Shown here: positions 1 to 7,560 of the stretch, piece after piece | How positions within the stretch are numbered: the first letter of the stretch is position 1 | Layout: every line of letters starts with the position of its first letter | NCBI RefSeq assembly: GCF_001908235.1 | Contig: NZ_LGHK01000055.1 | Span: 1 to 64,000, forward strand | Source: Bradyrhizobium sp. NAS96.2 | GTDB lineage: Bacteria; Pseudomonadota; Alphaproteobacteria; Rhizobiales; Xanthobacteraceae | Direction: 5' to 3' | Length of the DNA: 64,000 nt | Notes under the pieces: model-generated | Seen by the model: only the letters and a program-made list of their open reading frames with translations | Told to the model about the DNA's origin: nothing | Database searches by the model: none | Translations under genes and position numbers: made by a program

Positions 1-314
1 CTCTGCCGTAACAAGGTCCTTGCATCGACGCCACGCAGCGTTGCCGGCCGCGAAAATTCCGATGCGCCGCGCAGGATGCCACGCTCATCAACAACACAAT
101 TTCGCTGCAGCAACGGGTCGTTGCCGCGCTTGGGGCTGGCAAAATAACATCTCCGAAGATCGAGAATCGAAGCTCGAACCGGCGCGAAATCCTCATCGCC
201 GAGCCCAAAAGACTGCCCCGAAATCCGTTCGGTTGATCGCATTTTGCAGGCGGCCAAGCCCTCTTCTGAACACAAAAGCGCTCCTCTTCTCCCTCCAAAG
301 CGGCGCAAGCAACG
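1..314. other. Left-edge stretch without a recognisable gene
   Basis: I see no protein-coding gene here. A long open frame on the plus strand runs through it and over the DUF736 gene, but its composition is low-complexity and it matches no family I know. The stretch lies downstream of the terminator of the DUF736 gene. Confidence 0.5.
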
Positions 315-346
315 CAAAAAAGCCCCGCCTCCGAGGAGGCGGGGCT
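315..346 (-). terminator. Rho-independent terminator after the DUF736 gene
   Basis: A perfect 12-bp stem (321-332 with 335-346, arm AGCCCCGCCTCC) is followed on the minus strand by six T residues (complement of the A run 316-321). It begins 16 bases after the DUF736 stop codon, the usual place for an intrinsic terminator of that gene. Confidence 0.9.
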
Positions 347-361
347 GATGATCCGGTGCGA

Positions 362-673
362 TCAGTCACCGCTGCGGCGCGACCAGATCAGGGTGAAACC
401 CTCTTCGCCTTCGACCTTGACCAGCGAGGCGTAGATCGGAGCCGGGAAGCTCGGATCGTCGAGCTTGACCGAGAGATATTCGCGGTCGCTGTCGCGGACG
501 GTCTTCTTCCAGGCGGCGCCGAACTCGGTCGCGCCTGCGAAGATGCGGTAGTCGGGAGCCTTGTCGTTGTCCTTCTCGGAGGCCGTGAACCTGGCCTTGA
601 TGTTCAGGGTCAGCGTCTTGATCGAGCCGGTGTAGCCGTTGTCCGAAGCGGTGAAGGTGCCGATGGTAGCCAT
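362..673 (-). CDS. DUF736 family protein
   Basis: A protein of 103 residues matching the DUF736 family in length and pattern: an MATIGTF start, a central ARF segment, and a C-terminal run ending near LIWSR. Members are found on integrative conjugative elements and plasmids of alphaproteobacteria; their biochemical role is not established. The start is the ATG at 671-673, preceded on the minus strand by AGGAAGATTACC, a good ribosome binding site. It is a single-gene unit with its own terminator. Its presence beside traF and rdfS-like genes supports reading the left 8 kb as element backbone. Confidence 0.9.
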   Translation of the reverse strand: MATIGTFTASDNGYTGSIKTLTLNIKARFTASEKDNDKAPDYRIFAGATEFGAAWKKTVRDSDREYLSVKLDDPSFPAPIYASLVKVEGEEGFTLIWSRRSGD

Positions 674-791
674 GGTAATCTTCCTCTGTTGCTCGGGCCG
701 CGTCCATCGCAGCCTCGATGGCGATCCTTAGGCTTGAGGAGCGATCGGCCCGCAGCCGTAAGGCCCGCAGCGCCAGCGGAGGACGGCGAGA

Positions 792-854
792 GCCTGCTTT
801 TTTGTCTTCTCGCGAGGAATGCCGCCGCCAGGCCGGCAGGGGAAAAAAGCAGGC
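792..854. repeat. 12-bp inverted repeat with a 39-base spacer
   Basis: GCCTGCTTTTTT (792-803) is repeated as its exact reverse complement AAAAAAGCAGGC (843-854). The spacer is 39 bases and GC-rich. The repeat lies about 120-180 bases upstream of the DUF736 start. It could be a terminator-like structure in either direction, since each arm ends in a T or A run, or a protein-binding site of the element. Confidence 0.7.
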
Positions 855-1277
855 GTGAGCTGTTGCGGGAGGGCGATCGAGGCTCTTGCCGTCCCTCGGC
901 CCTGATCAGCCCATTCGAGGGTGCGTTGGACGCGAGCCCAGGCTCGAACTGACGAAGATTTCCGTGGCTTCCGGGACAGCGCGAAGGGACACGGCGCAAT
1001 CGATCCGGCCGAGCGCCAACATCTCAGATCAATCGCAAGGAAGATGCAATTCGGCGAGCGCGGCGACCCCAGTCGCATTTCGCACGAGGAAACGATGGCG
1101 CCGCCAGAATTGTCCACTCGGGCGCAGCGTCCGCTCTGATCACCACCTGCGGCAAACGGCGAGAGCTCGACGGATCGTATCCCGGGTCGGAGAAACGGCT
1201 TGCGTCAGGACCTGGCGCTCTGCATCGATCGGACCGGCTACGTGCCATTAGGCTCGCGCCCGCGGGAATTGGAGGAA

Positions 1278-1304
1278 GGCGCGCGCCCTTTCCGGGCGCG
1301 CGCC
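1278..1304 (-). terminator. GC hairpin downstream of traF
   Basis: A perfect 11-bp stem, GGCGCGCGCCC (1278-1288) with GGGCGCGCGCC (1294-1304), and a 5-base loop. It starts 17 bases after the traF stop. There is no clean T tract, so it is a probable but not certain terminator. Confidence 0.55.
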
Positions 1305-1320
1305 CGTCGTCACCGGCCAC

Positions 1321-1857
1321 TCAGTTATCCGGGTTCCACGTCCAGAGCGGACGCGCGACGCCAAGAATGTCGCACCTCAGGACCGGCCCGAAATACCTGG
1401 AATCGAACGAGAGAGGATGAGGCTGCAGCAGAAAATACTCGCCGTCGACGAGCCGCATGCAGCCTTCCCAGGACGGCAGAGGCCGGCCTGCGTGATCCTT
1501 CTCCTGCACTTCGGCAACGACCTTTCCATTGATCGAAATCGCATCCGGTTGCTTTGAGCGGCAGACTTCATCGCCTGCAACCGCCGCCACCTGCTTGAGC
1601 AGCGAAACTGCGGGCGGCACGATCTCGTGCGCAACTATCAGGAGCTCGATCGAAGGCGGTGGCCTCAGCAGCGCAAGCTCTCCCCTCACAGGCAGTCGTT
1701 GCTCGAGATAGTAGAAGCCAAGCGGCGCGCTGCCGGAGGCGTTGTAGATCAGGAGCGGTGCGCGATCGGCAGAGGCAACGAGCACCGCGACGATGCCGCC
1801 GCACATCGTTGCGAGGATCGCGCCCCTTCTGAAGCGACGGCGTGGATCAATCCGCAT
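1321..1857 (-). CDS. traF: TraF-type S26 signal peptidase of a conjugative element
   Basis: A membrane-anchored serine peptidase of 178 residues that, in conjugation systems, processes the pilin or mating-pair proteins at the inner membrane. An N-terminal membrane segment spans about residues 13-30. The catalytic Ser is in the box NASGSAPLG (Ser43) and the general-base Lys is in LLKQVAAVAGD (Lys88); the late box SFDSRYFGPV (150-159) is also typical of S26. Its start overlaps the end of the upstream excisionase-like gene, so the two are probably co-translated. In Mesorhizobium symbiosis ICEs, traF follows rdfS in the same way. A hairpin closes the unit. Confidence 0.88.
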   Translation of the reverse strand: MRIDPRRRFRRGAILATMCGGIVAVLVASADRAPLLIYNASGSAPLGFYYLEQRLPVRGELALLRPPPSIELLIVAHEIVPPAVSLLKQVAAVAGDEVCRSKQPDAISINGKVVAEVQEKDHAGRPLPSWEGCMRLVDGEYFLLQPHPLSFDSRYFGPVLRCDILGVARPLWTWNPDN

Positions 1858-2065
1858 CGGAGGTCGACCTCCGCTTGCTGGCTTGCGAGAATTCCACGAG
1901 ATCCTCGATATGATAGCGGACGTAGCGGCCGTGCTTCCGGTACACGGGCCCGCGCCCCTGCACGCGCATTTTTTCCAGGGTGTTCTTGGTGAGCCTGAGC
2001 CAGGCGGCCGCCTCCGCCGTATTCAGGAATGGCCTGTCAGGCTGCTTGTCTTCCATTTTTGTCAT
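1847..2065 (-). CDS. RdfS/AlpA-like excisionase (winged-helix DNA-binding protein)
   Basis: A small DNA-binding protein of about 72 residues. The segment FLNTAEAAAWLRLTKNTLEKM is the helix-turn-helix of the MerR-like excisionase family, followed by the wing GPVYRKHGRYVRY and a last helix. Such proteins direct excision of integrated elements. The ATG at 2063-2065 is preferred; an in-frame start at 2098 would add 11 residues. It overlaps traF by 11 bases and lies downstream of the FseA-like gene. This fseA-rdfS-traF order is that of rhizobial symbiosis ICEs, where FseA switches on rdfS. Confidence 0.82.
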   Translation of the reverse strand: MTKMEDKQPDRPFLNTAEAAAWLRLTKNTLEKMRVQGRGPVYRKHGRYVRYHIEDLVEFSQASKRRSTSDAD

Positions 2066-2218
2066 GTCGTCCGGCGCTCCCTCTCGCAGAGCCCGCAAGG
2101 CACGGGATGCGACGAGAAGCGTCGTCAGATCGCACGGGAATCCGAGTGGCGAAGATCAACCAGCGCGGTTTGCCACCCCGGGCGGGCAGTCTCGTCCAGC
2201 GAGCGGCAGGTTGCCCCT

Positions 2219-3037
2219 TCAGCCGAGAAGATCGCGGTATCCGCCCTTCATCAGCTCGGTGCCCTTGGCGACCAGCCGTCGTGTCCTGTCTTTCAGAAAT
2301 TGACTCGGTCCCTGCCATTCGTCGGCGACCATCTTCGCGCCGAAGATCGTGGTCGCGATCTGCCGGTAGGTCTTGCCGTTCAGGCTTTCGTCGAGGGCGA
2401 GCAGCGCTTGGCGGAGCCGCTCGTCGCTACCAAACGGCGAGGTTCCAGAGGACACGGTCTCTCTCACCATGAAGCGCTGCAGGCGCTTCAAGAGCTCAGT
2501 CTGGGTCGCAAGGTCCGACAGGCTTTCGAGTTCGAAGACCGGCCGGAACCGCCGGGTCAGAACCGGGAGATCGTGGAGTTCGACGGCGACATGGACGCCC
2601 CTGCCCTTCATCAGCAGGAGCCGCAAGCCGTCAGGGTCGATGACCGCGTGACGCTCGACCATGAAGTCGGCGAGCACCTGGGCCCCCTGGGCCCCCTCGC
2701 GATCACCCAGACTTGGCGGCACCGCCCTCAACCGCACCACTCTTTTCAAGGCGCGCGGATGCCAAAATACCGGCGCCTGACGCGCGGCGAGCGCAGGGTC
2801 CGAGAAGGCCAGAAGGCCCCACTTTTCCGCAGGCGGGAAGCGCCGGGGCAACCGTAACAACCGCGTGCCGTCGATCAGCGTAAGGCATGGCAGATGCTGC
2901 GGGACGGAGCGTCGCCAGTCCGCGGCATAGTTGGCGTTGCGCCGCAGGAACTCCCACGCCCAATCGGCTGCGTCGAAGCGGGTCTCCTCGGAAACCCATG
3001 CGCCGGCGCCCTGCCGTGCCCGTCTGTGATGCGGCAT
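2219..3037 (-). CDS. FseA-like activator: DUF6499 and DUF2285 domains fused
   Basis: A protein of about 272 residues. The N-terminal 60 residues (FDAADWAWEFLRRNANYAADW) match the DUF6499 region, and the C-terminal part (KTYRQIATTIFGAKMVADEW, then a basic RTRRLVAKGTELM helix) matches DUF2285. In the Mesorhizobium R7A element, FseA has this make-up and activates rdfS to trigger excision; there it is made by a programmed +1 frameshift, whereas here one open frame encodes both parts. The ATG at 3035-3037 is chosen because upstream codons to 3226 do not resemble the family. A 9-bp tandem duplication (2680-2697) adds the residues GAQ. Confidence 0.78.
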   Translation of the reverse strand: MPHHRRARQGAGAWVSEETRFDAADWAWEFLRRNANYAADWRRSVPQHLPCLTLIDGTRLLRLPRRFPPAEKWGLLAFSDPALAARQAPVFWHPRALKRVVRLRAVPPSLGDREGAQGAQVLADFMVERHAVIDPDGLRLLLMKGRGVHVAVELHDLPVLTRRFRPVFELESLSDLATQTELLKRLQRFMVRETVSSGTSPFGSDERLRQALLALDESLNGKTYRQIATTIFGAKMVADEWQGPSQFLKDRTRRLVAKGTELMKGGYRDLLG

Positions 3038-3375
3038 GTTCAAGAAGGTCCACCACGCCTCGAGGTTGCGCTTATGATCGTTCCGGTCGATTTGGGCAAG
3101 AGAACGACTCTCGGGACGACGCCACGCGTAAAGCACGTGCGACGGGCTCGCGGATCGTCGACAAGAGGCAAGTGCGGCCTCCGGGGACGGATCGCAACGT
3201 CCGGATCCGTAGCGCATGAGCGGCACCCTCTGTATGGCCGATCAGTCCGCGACGCCCACCGCAACGCGTTAACCTGACCTGGTATCAATCTTGCTAGCTT
3301 AGCATTAGCTTGATGGTGCGCGCGTCGGTTCGCGGCGCTCGCACATTCGTCAAGCCAACCAAGCACGAGGACGAC

Positions 3376-3459
3376 ATGGCCAAGAAAGCCAAGAAAGCGA
3401 AGAAGACGGCGAAGGCGACCAAGAAGGTCGCCAAGAAGACCAAGAAGATGAAGAAGTAA
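3376..3459 (+). CDS. Lysine-rich 27-residue protein
   Basis: An ATG at 3376 opens 27 codons to TAA at 3457-3459. The product is almost only Lys, Ala and Thr with KKAKK and TKK repeats, like the C-terminal tail of histone H1. A ribosome binding site GAGG lies at 3367-3370. Short proteins of this kind occur in Bradyrhizobium genomes and could bind DNA or RNA by charge alone. It is the only plus-strand gene I support in the element segment. A 6-bp stem hairpin (AGGCCG-CCG-CGGCCT, about 3482-3496) lies after it. Confidence 0.65.
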   Translation: MAKKAKKAKKTAKATKKVAKKTKKMKK

Positions 3460-3707
3460 GCGCGCGGCTTTTCCGCACGCTTAGGCCGCCGCGGCCTTGC
3501 AAGTCCTGCCGATCAAGGCGACGACAAGGCCGGATGCATCGCAAGGTGCCCATTCCGAGCCGCGGCGACGATCAGGCCGGCCCCATGTGCAGAAGGCTCG
3601 AGCAGCCACTGCATTGATGCACATGGGTCCGGTTTCTTTGCTTCCAGCTACGGATCCTTGTTGCAGCGGCTGTCGTTCGCTGCGGTCACGCCTATGACGG
3701 CGGCTCG

Positions 3708-4244
3708 CTATCGCTGCCCGCCCGTTCCTTCGGCGGAGCAGGCATTTGGCCGTCCTCCGGCGCTGACGCATTGACGATAGCGCCAGGGTTCGACAAATCG
3801 TCCGCTCCACATGCCGCTTTGCTTGCCTCGCGCCTCGGCTTCAGCCCGCGCGTAGTCACCCTTGCTGTAGCGCGGCCAGTCGATCGCAAGCCCGCCGCGC
3901 ACCAGCCAATCGGCAAGGTCGACCTTGCCGACGCTGCAGACGGCGACCGACCGCCCGTACCGGTCGCGATCGACCTCCACGCAGGCCACGGCCTGCCTGC
4001 CAATATAGGCGCCCAAAGCGTTTGCGGCCACTTGCCCGCAACGATAATGGCCGCCGTGCGGATCGCGGCAGAGCTGGTCGTGCTCTGGCGCGTCGATCCC
4101 GTAGAGACGCACGCGCGTGCCATGGATTTCGAGGGTGTCACCATCGATTACGCTCACCTGCCCGGCGACGTCGCCGGCGCGCGCCCAATCGGCCGGTGTC
4201 GAGACCATCACGAGCAGCGCGAAGGCGCGCCTTGCGAGTTGCAT
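3708..4244 (-). CDS. Secreted thermonuclease-family nuclease (SNase fold)
   Basis: A staphylococcal-nuclease-like protein of 178 residues from the preferred ATG at 4242-4244, which gives an N-terminal signal peptide (RRAFALLVMVSTPADWARA). The core motifs are VIDGDTLEIHGTRVRLYGID (32-51), APE with the catalytic-type Glu54, and DRYGRS with Arg98. Such enzymes cut DNA and RNA using calcium, usually outside the cytoplasm. An upstream in-frame ATG at 4328 would add 28 residues with no signal-like sequence. It is monocistronic. Similar nucleases are frequent passengers on rhizobial integrative elements. Confidence 0.85.
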   Translation of the reverse strand: MQLARRAFALLVMVSTPADWARAGDVAGQVSVIDGDTLEIHGTRVRLYGIDAPEHDQLCRDPHGGHYRCGQVAANALGAYIGRQAVACVEVDRDRYGRSVAVCSVGKVDLADWLVRGGLAIDWPRYSKGDYARAEAEARGKQSGMWSGRFVEPWRYRQCVSAGGRPNACSAEGTGGQR

Positions 4245-4343
4245 CACCTCATCAACCTGATCCAGCCTCGCTGGAACGGCGGCATGGTGCGCGCTGACGC
4301 GATCTTCCCGGATGGCCGGTTTGCACATGTCCGGACCCGTTGC

Positions 4344-4490
4344 CTATGGCCCCCCGACGGTCAGCGAGGGCCCAACCCGCAGCAGCATCACGAGCGTCGC
4401 GGTGAGCGTCGCCCCTCCGACCACAAATTGCGCAACGCACAGCTTCACCATGGCACGGCCGTCAACAAAGATGCTGAATGCATTTGGCAT
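4344..4490 (-). CDS. Small single-pass membrane protein, unknown
   Basis: An open frame of 48 codons (MPNAFSIF start) with one hydrophobic stretch (VAQFVVGGATLTATLVMLL) and a short tail. I do not recognise a family. It lies about 100 bases before the nuclease gene on the same strand. An in-frame start at 4535 would add 15 residues of less typical composition. Small size makes this a tentative gene. Confidence 0.4.
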   Translation of the reverse strand: MPNAFSIFVDGRAMVKLCVAQFVVGGATLTATLVMLLRVGPSLTVGGP

Positions 4491-4770
4491 GGGCCGGCTC
4501 CGTCCAGTTCGTTCCGTGGATCGAGCCGGATTCATAGTCTGAGTCGTTGTGCCGGTGCCGCAAGCTTATTTCCTGGGGCGTTAGGGCTTGGTTCACGACT
4601 TGGGGACTCCCGACAGGCGGTTGCGGCGGAGGCCTCCGCCTGCGAATCGGTAAGGTTAGCCTCCGCTTGCGCCGAATCCATTCGGCCGTCGGCCGCTCCA
4701 AGCGTCATGAGCGTGAGGCGGTCGCGCCACGCACAGCGTCACCGCCGCCTCTGCTCTTTCCCTCCCCGCG

Positions 4771-5781
4771 TCAACCGGGCCGTCGCAGATGGTCGGCTGC
4801 GCCGTTGGCGGTCATGTCTGACGCATCGACGGCTGCCGCTGAGACGGCGAGAACCTGCGGGCGGAAGGCCAGCAGGAAGTCCGCGGCTTTTGAGGCCCTG
4901 CTCGCGGCATGAAAGATCGCCCGGTTGTCGCCGCGCAAAACATCGATCCAGTTGCCGATATAGTCGGCATGCCGGACCGTGGGACGAATGGAGAGCGTTG
5001 CGCAGACGAATGCCGCCGTCAGCTCGGCGACCAGTTCCTCGCTGGCGTAGGGTTTGGACCCGAAACTGCCGGTCTGATCGCGCTTCAACCGGCTGGCGTG
5101 CCCGGTCCAATGCCCAAGCTCATGGAACAGGGTGCGGTAGTAGTTGATCTGGTCGAAGAAGGCCGGGTGCGGCGGCAGCTGGACGTAGTCCCGTTCGCAC
5201 TCGTAATAGGCCTCGTCTCCGCCGTGGCGGATATCCGCGAGCGTTGCGCGGGCAAGCGCCTCTGCCTCCGGCACGATCGCCCGTTCGGGCAGAGGCGATG
5301 CCTGGTCGTGACAATGGTCCGGCAGGCCGTCGCATTGGGCGGCGTTGAACACGGTATAGCGCCGCAGAAACGCGACCGCTTGCGGCTCGACCGCCTCGTT
5401 CGGTGCGTACGAGGGATCGCCCTGCGAATTCGTTTGGCGCTCCTTGGGCACGAACCTGTCGGCATAGCAGATACCGACGCCATGTTCGCCCTTGCGAACC
5501 GTCCCGCCAAGCGTAATGGCCTGCCGGAAGGTGAGCCACTGCTGCGAGGGATAGCCTTCGTCGAACAGCCTGCCCCACAGGATCAGGATGTTGATCCCGG
5601 AATAGGTCCGGCCGGTCGCCGCGTTACGCGGCAGGCCTATTGCGGATTGCTCCACACCGCTTCCCCAAGGCTGCACCCACGGCACAATGCCCTGCTCGAG
5701 TTCGGAAACGATCCGGTCGGTGACTTCTTGATAAAGCGTCGCGCGCGGCCTCTCCGCGCGCTGGCCTTGCTTGTATGACAT
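4771..5781 (-). CDS. ArdC-like antirestriction / zincin-like metallopeptidase protein
   Basis: A protein of 336 residues with the ArdC layout. The N-terminal domain (about 10-130; TLYQEVTDRIVSELEQGIVPW, then RTYSGINILILW) is the single-strand-DNA-binding DUF1738 region. The C-terminal domain carries the zinc motif HELGHWTGH (His220, Glu221, His224) and a downstream EELVAEL helix. Such proteins protect incoming conjugative DNA from restriction. The ATG at 5779-5781 is preceded by AGGACGAGAAAC, a good binding site; an upstream start at 5877 adds 32 unlike residues. The two domains and full length indicate an intact gene. Confidence 0.87.
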   Translation of the reverse strand: MSYKQGQRAERPRATLYQEVTDRIVSELEQGIVPWVQPWGSGVEQSAIGLPRNAATGRTYSGINILILWGRLFDEGYPSQQWLTFRQAITLGGTVRKGEHGVGICYADRFVPKERQTNSQGDPSYAPNEAVEPQAVAFLRRYTVFNAAQCDGLPDHCHDQASPLPERAIVPEAEALARATLADIRHGGDEAYYECERDYVQLPPHPAFFDQINYYRTLFHELGHWTGHASRLKRDQTGSFGSKPYASEELVAELTAAFVCATLSIRPTVRHADYIGNWIDVLRGDNRAIFHAASRASKAADFLLAFRPQVLAVSAAAVDASDMTANGAADHLRRPG

Positions 5782-6087
5782 GTTTCTCGTCCTTGCTCTC
5801 TTCCCCGCGCAGGTCCCCGGAGGTGGGGTGGGCGGCGAAAGCGACCGGACGGCCCCGAACGCAGAGGCAAGCCGCACCGGAATGGCCGGAGCGGCAGCGG
5901 AGGACCGCGCTCAAAGACAAGGTTGTTAAGTGGGGATTGATCGAAGCGCGGTTGCGGCTTGCCGGTTCGGGGCTACACGAGAGCGCCGCCCACCCCGCCG
6001 ATGGGGGCCGCAAACAAGAGAGCGCCGGCCGCCTGAGGCCGGCTCAACGCCGCCGCCGCGAAATGCGCGACCGTCCTCATCACCCGG
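5782..6087. other. Gene-free stretch with one hairpin
   Basis: About 300 bases between the isochorismatase-fold gene and the ArdC-like gene. The ORFs here are antisense or shadow frames. It holds the ArdC-like leader and a hairpin GCCGGCC (6024-6030) with GGCCGGC (6037-6043) that may end the quorum-sensing unit. Confidence 0.5.
6024..6043 (-). terminator. Possible terminator of the quorum-sensing unit
   Basis: A 7-bp perfect GC stem with a 6-base loop, about 45 bases after the stop of the isochorismatase-fold gene. The following minus-strand bases (CTCTTGTTTG) are moderately T-rich. Confidence 0.4.
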
Positions 6088-6624
6088 TCAGCCCAGGAAT
6101 TGTCTCACCAATTGCCTGAGATCCCGGTCGCCGATCTGAACCGACCACTCCAGCATTGTTTGGCGAACGGTCGTCGGTATCACACCGTGAAGCACAAGCC
6201 GCTTGACAACCAGGGCCTCGTCGCCCTCGCACCGCTCGCACGACAGATCGAGCAGCAATCGCACATCGTAGCCGAGCCACGCCCCCTGCAGCGCGAGCAT
6301 CAGGATGTCCTCGTCGACCCAGCCCCCACCCAGGAGGACGCAGCAGCCCTGCGAGGCCTCGATATCAGCGATGAATTCAGTATCCGTCCAAAGGTCTAGT
6401 GCGTCACTCGAAAGACGGCTGATCGATGGATCGAAGGCAGTCGAACCGAGGTCTCCAATAGCGAAGGCCCGGACAGCGAACCACTCATGGCAGGCAGCAA
6501 GAAGCCTCAGGCTTTCTCTCGCCTTTCGCGCCCGCTCGCGGGTTTCACCCGCTGACAAGACCCGCGCAGGATTCACAAGGACAACCCTGCTCGTTCGAGG
6601 ATCTGCCAGCATACCCGCAACCAA
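6088..6624 (-). CDS. Isochorismatase-fold protein without the catalytic Cys
   Basis: A protein of up to 178 residues. The C-terminal half fits the Rossmann-like isochorismatase fold: a strand CCVLLGGGWVDEDILMLALQ, then AWLGYDVRLLLDLS, then VKRLVLHGVIPTTV. In active members the strand-turn reads like ATDVC with a nucleophilic Cys; here it is WVDEDI, with no Cys. The N-terminal Asp motif is also changed (VVLVNPARVL). I therefore read it as a non-catalytic relative, or an enzyme with altered chemistry. It lies downstream of luxI on the same strand, separated by about 110 bases, so it may share quorum control. The start is uncertain. Confidence 0.55.
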   Translation of the reverse strand: MVAGMLADPRTSRVVLVNPARVLSAGETRERARKARESLRLLAACHEWFAVRAFAIGDLGSTAFDPSISRLSSDALDLWTDTEFIADIEASQGCCVLLGGGWVDEDILMLALQGAWLGYDVRLLLDLSCERCEGDEALVVKRLVLHGVIPTTVRQTMLEWSVQIGDRDLRQLVRQFLG

Positions 6625-6735
6625 TCCACTTCAGGCAATTCCTTGCCACGACACGCCGAGCATTACGCCATCGTCGGCGAGGATGGCCGTTCGTCCCTTG
6701 CAGCTTGAGCTGCTCCGCCTGCGGAGGGCGCCAAC

Positions 6736-7371
6736 TCAGGCTTGTTCCGATTCCATGGGAATGCCCAGGACGGGTGATGAGATATGCGCCTGTCGGCATA
6801 ATGCAGAGAATGCGCTGTCATTGCCGTGCAAGTACCCGGCCAACGCCATCGTTCTGCCGACCGGCTGCGGTGGCGCAATGCGTTGCAGAGGCCATCCCGC
6901 CCGACGAAGAATTCGCTCCATCCGGACGTCGGTGACGGTAACGATCGAGCAGGACTCGGTGCGTCGCAGATACTCGATCATGGCAGCAAACAACATGAAG
7001 GTCGCACGGCTCAGTCCCCCGGGCGATGTATCTGCGAGCCTTTGCGTATCAACACAAAAACGGGAGCTTTCGAGGATGCGACGATCGCGTGGCATCGGTG
7101 CGCCGGCAAGCAACGAGGCGAATACATCGCCAAGCATCGTAGGGCCGGTGGTCGGCAGCAGGCGCACACATCCCAGCACTTCCTTGCGATCGGACAGGAC
7201 GGCCAGATAGGATGGACTGAGCGTATCGAACACGTCGAGCTCCATGTCGTTACTGACAGATACGTCCCATTCGAGCCGATCGTGGAATATCCGCCGCCTG
7301 AGCTGATACATCCGCGTTAGCAGATCAACGTTCTCCCCAAACTGATGACTCTCGATTGCGACGGCGTGCAT
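6736..7371 (-). CDS. LuxI/TraI-type acyl-homoserine-lactone synthase
   Basis: An autoinducer synthase of 211 residues that joins S-adenosylmethionine to an acyl chain carried by ACP or CoA. All landmark residues are visible at their usual positions: Arg25, Phe29, Trp35 (LEWDV), Asp46 and Asp49 (ELDVFD), Arg70 (GCVRLLPT), Phe84 (MLGDVF), Glu101 and Arg104 (ILESSRF). The ATG at 7369-7371 fits this numbering; a start at 7404 would add 11 residues. The luxR-type gene lies upstream on the same strand and a lux-box dyad sits about 60-75 bases before the start, indicating positive autoregulation. Confidence 0.95.
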   Translation of the reverse strand: MHAVAIESHQFGENVDLLTRMYQLRRRIFHDRLEWDVSVSNDMELDVFDTLSPSYLAVLSDRKEVLGCVRLLPTTGPTMLGDVFASLLAGAPMPRDRRILESSRFCVDTQRLADTSPGGLSRATFMLFAAMIEYLRRTESCSIVTVTDVRMERILRRAGWPLQRIAPPQPVGRTMALAGYLHGNDSAFSALCRQAHISSPVLGIPMESEQA

Positions 7372-7428
7372 GCAAAGTCTCCCGACCCCCGGCGGAGACC
7401 ACACAATCAGAGCGTGTTATTTGCTTCA

Positions 7429-7446
7429 CCTGTTGAATCTGACAGG
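7429..7446 (-). promoter_or_regulatory. Lux/tra box upstream of luxI
   Basis: CCTGTTGAATCTGACAGG is an 18-base imperfect dyad with the CTG-N10-CAG signature of LuxR-family binding sites. It is centred about 66 bases upstream of the luxI start codon and lies in the 189-base gap between luxR and luxI. Confidence 0.7.
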
Positions 7447-7560
7447 ATGCAAACGTTGGGAAGAATGATCTAGCCAGATCCAGCCGCGGACGAGGTAGAT
7501 AAACTCAACTTAGAGTCATTCTTACCGATCCAGCGCTGCGCCGGCCGCCTTCTCGGCGAC

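Larger units (their letters stand above)
674..1320. other. Gene-free stretch between the DUF736 gene and traF
   Basis: About 650 bases with no ORF that I can support. Frames open on both strands have no family resemblance. It contains a long inverted repeat (792-854) and the GC-rich hairpin that closes the traF unit (1278-1304). It probably carries the promoter of the DUF736 gene. Confidence 0.5.

Noticed and set aside
20..952. Long plus-strand open frame over the DUF736 gene
   Set aside because: It is antisense to a clear DUF736 gene with its own terminator, and its translation matches no family.
1793..2857. Open frame of 354 codons on the plus strand
   Set aside because: It runs antisense to the excisionase-like and FseA-like genes, which have recognisable domains; GC-rich codon use opens the opposite strand.
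4625..4640. Palindrome GGCGGAGGCCTCCGCC as a terminator
   Set aside because: It has no loop beyond its own centre and no T tract, and no gene ends nearby on either strand.
3771..5147. Open frame of 458 codons on the plus strand
   Set aside because: It covers the nuclease and ArdC-like genes in antisense and looks like a shadow frame.
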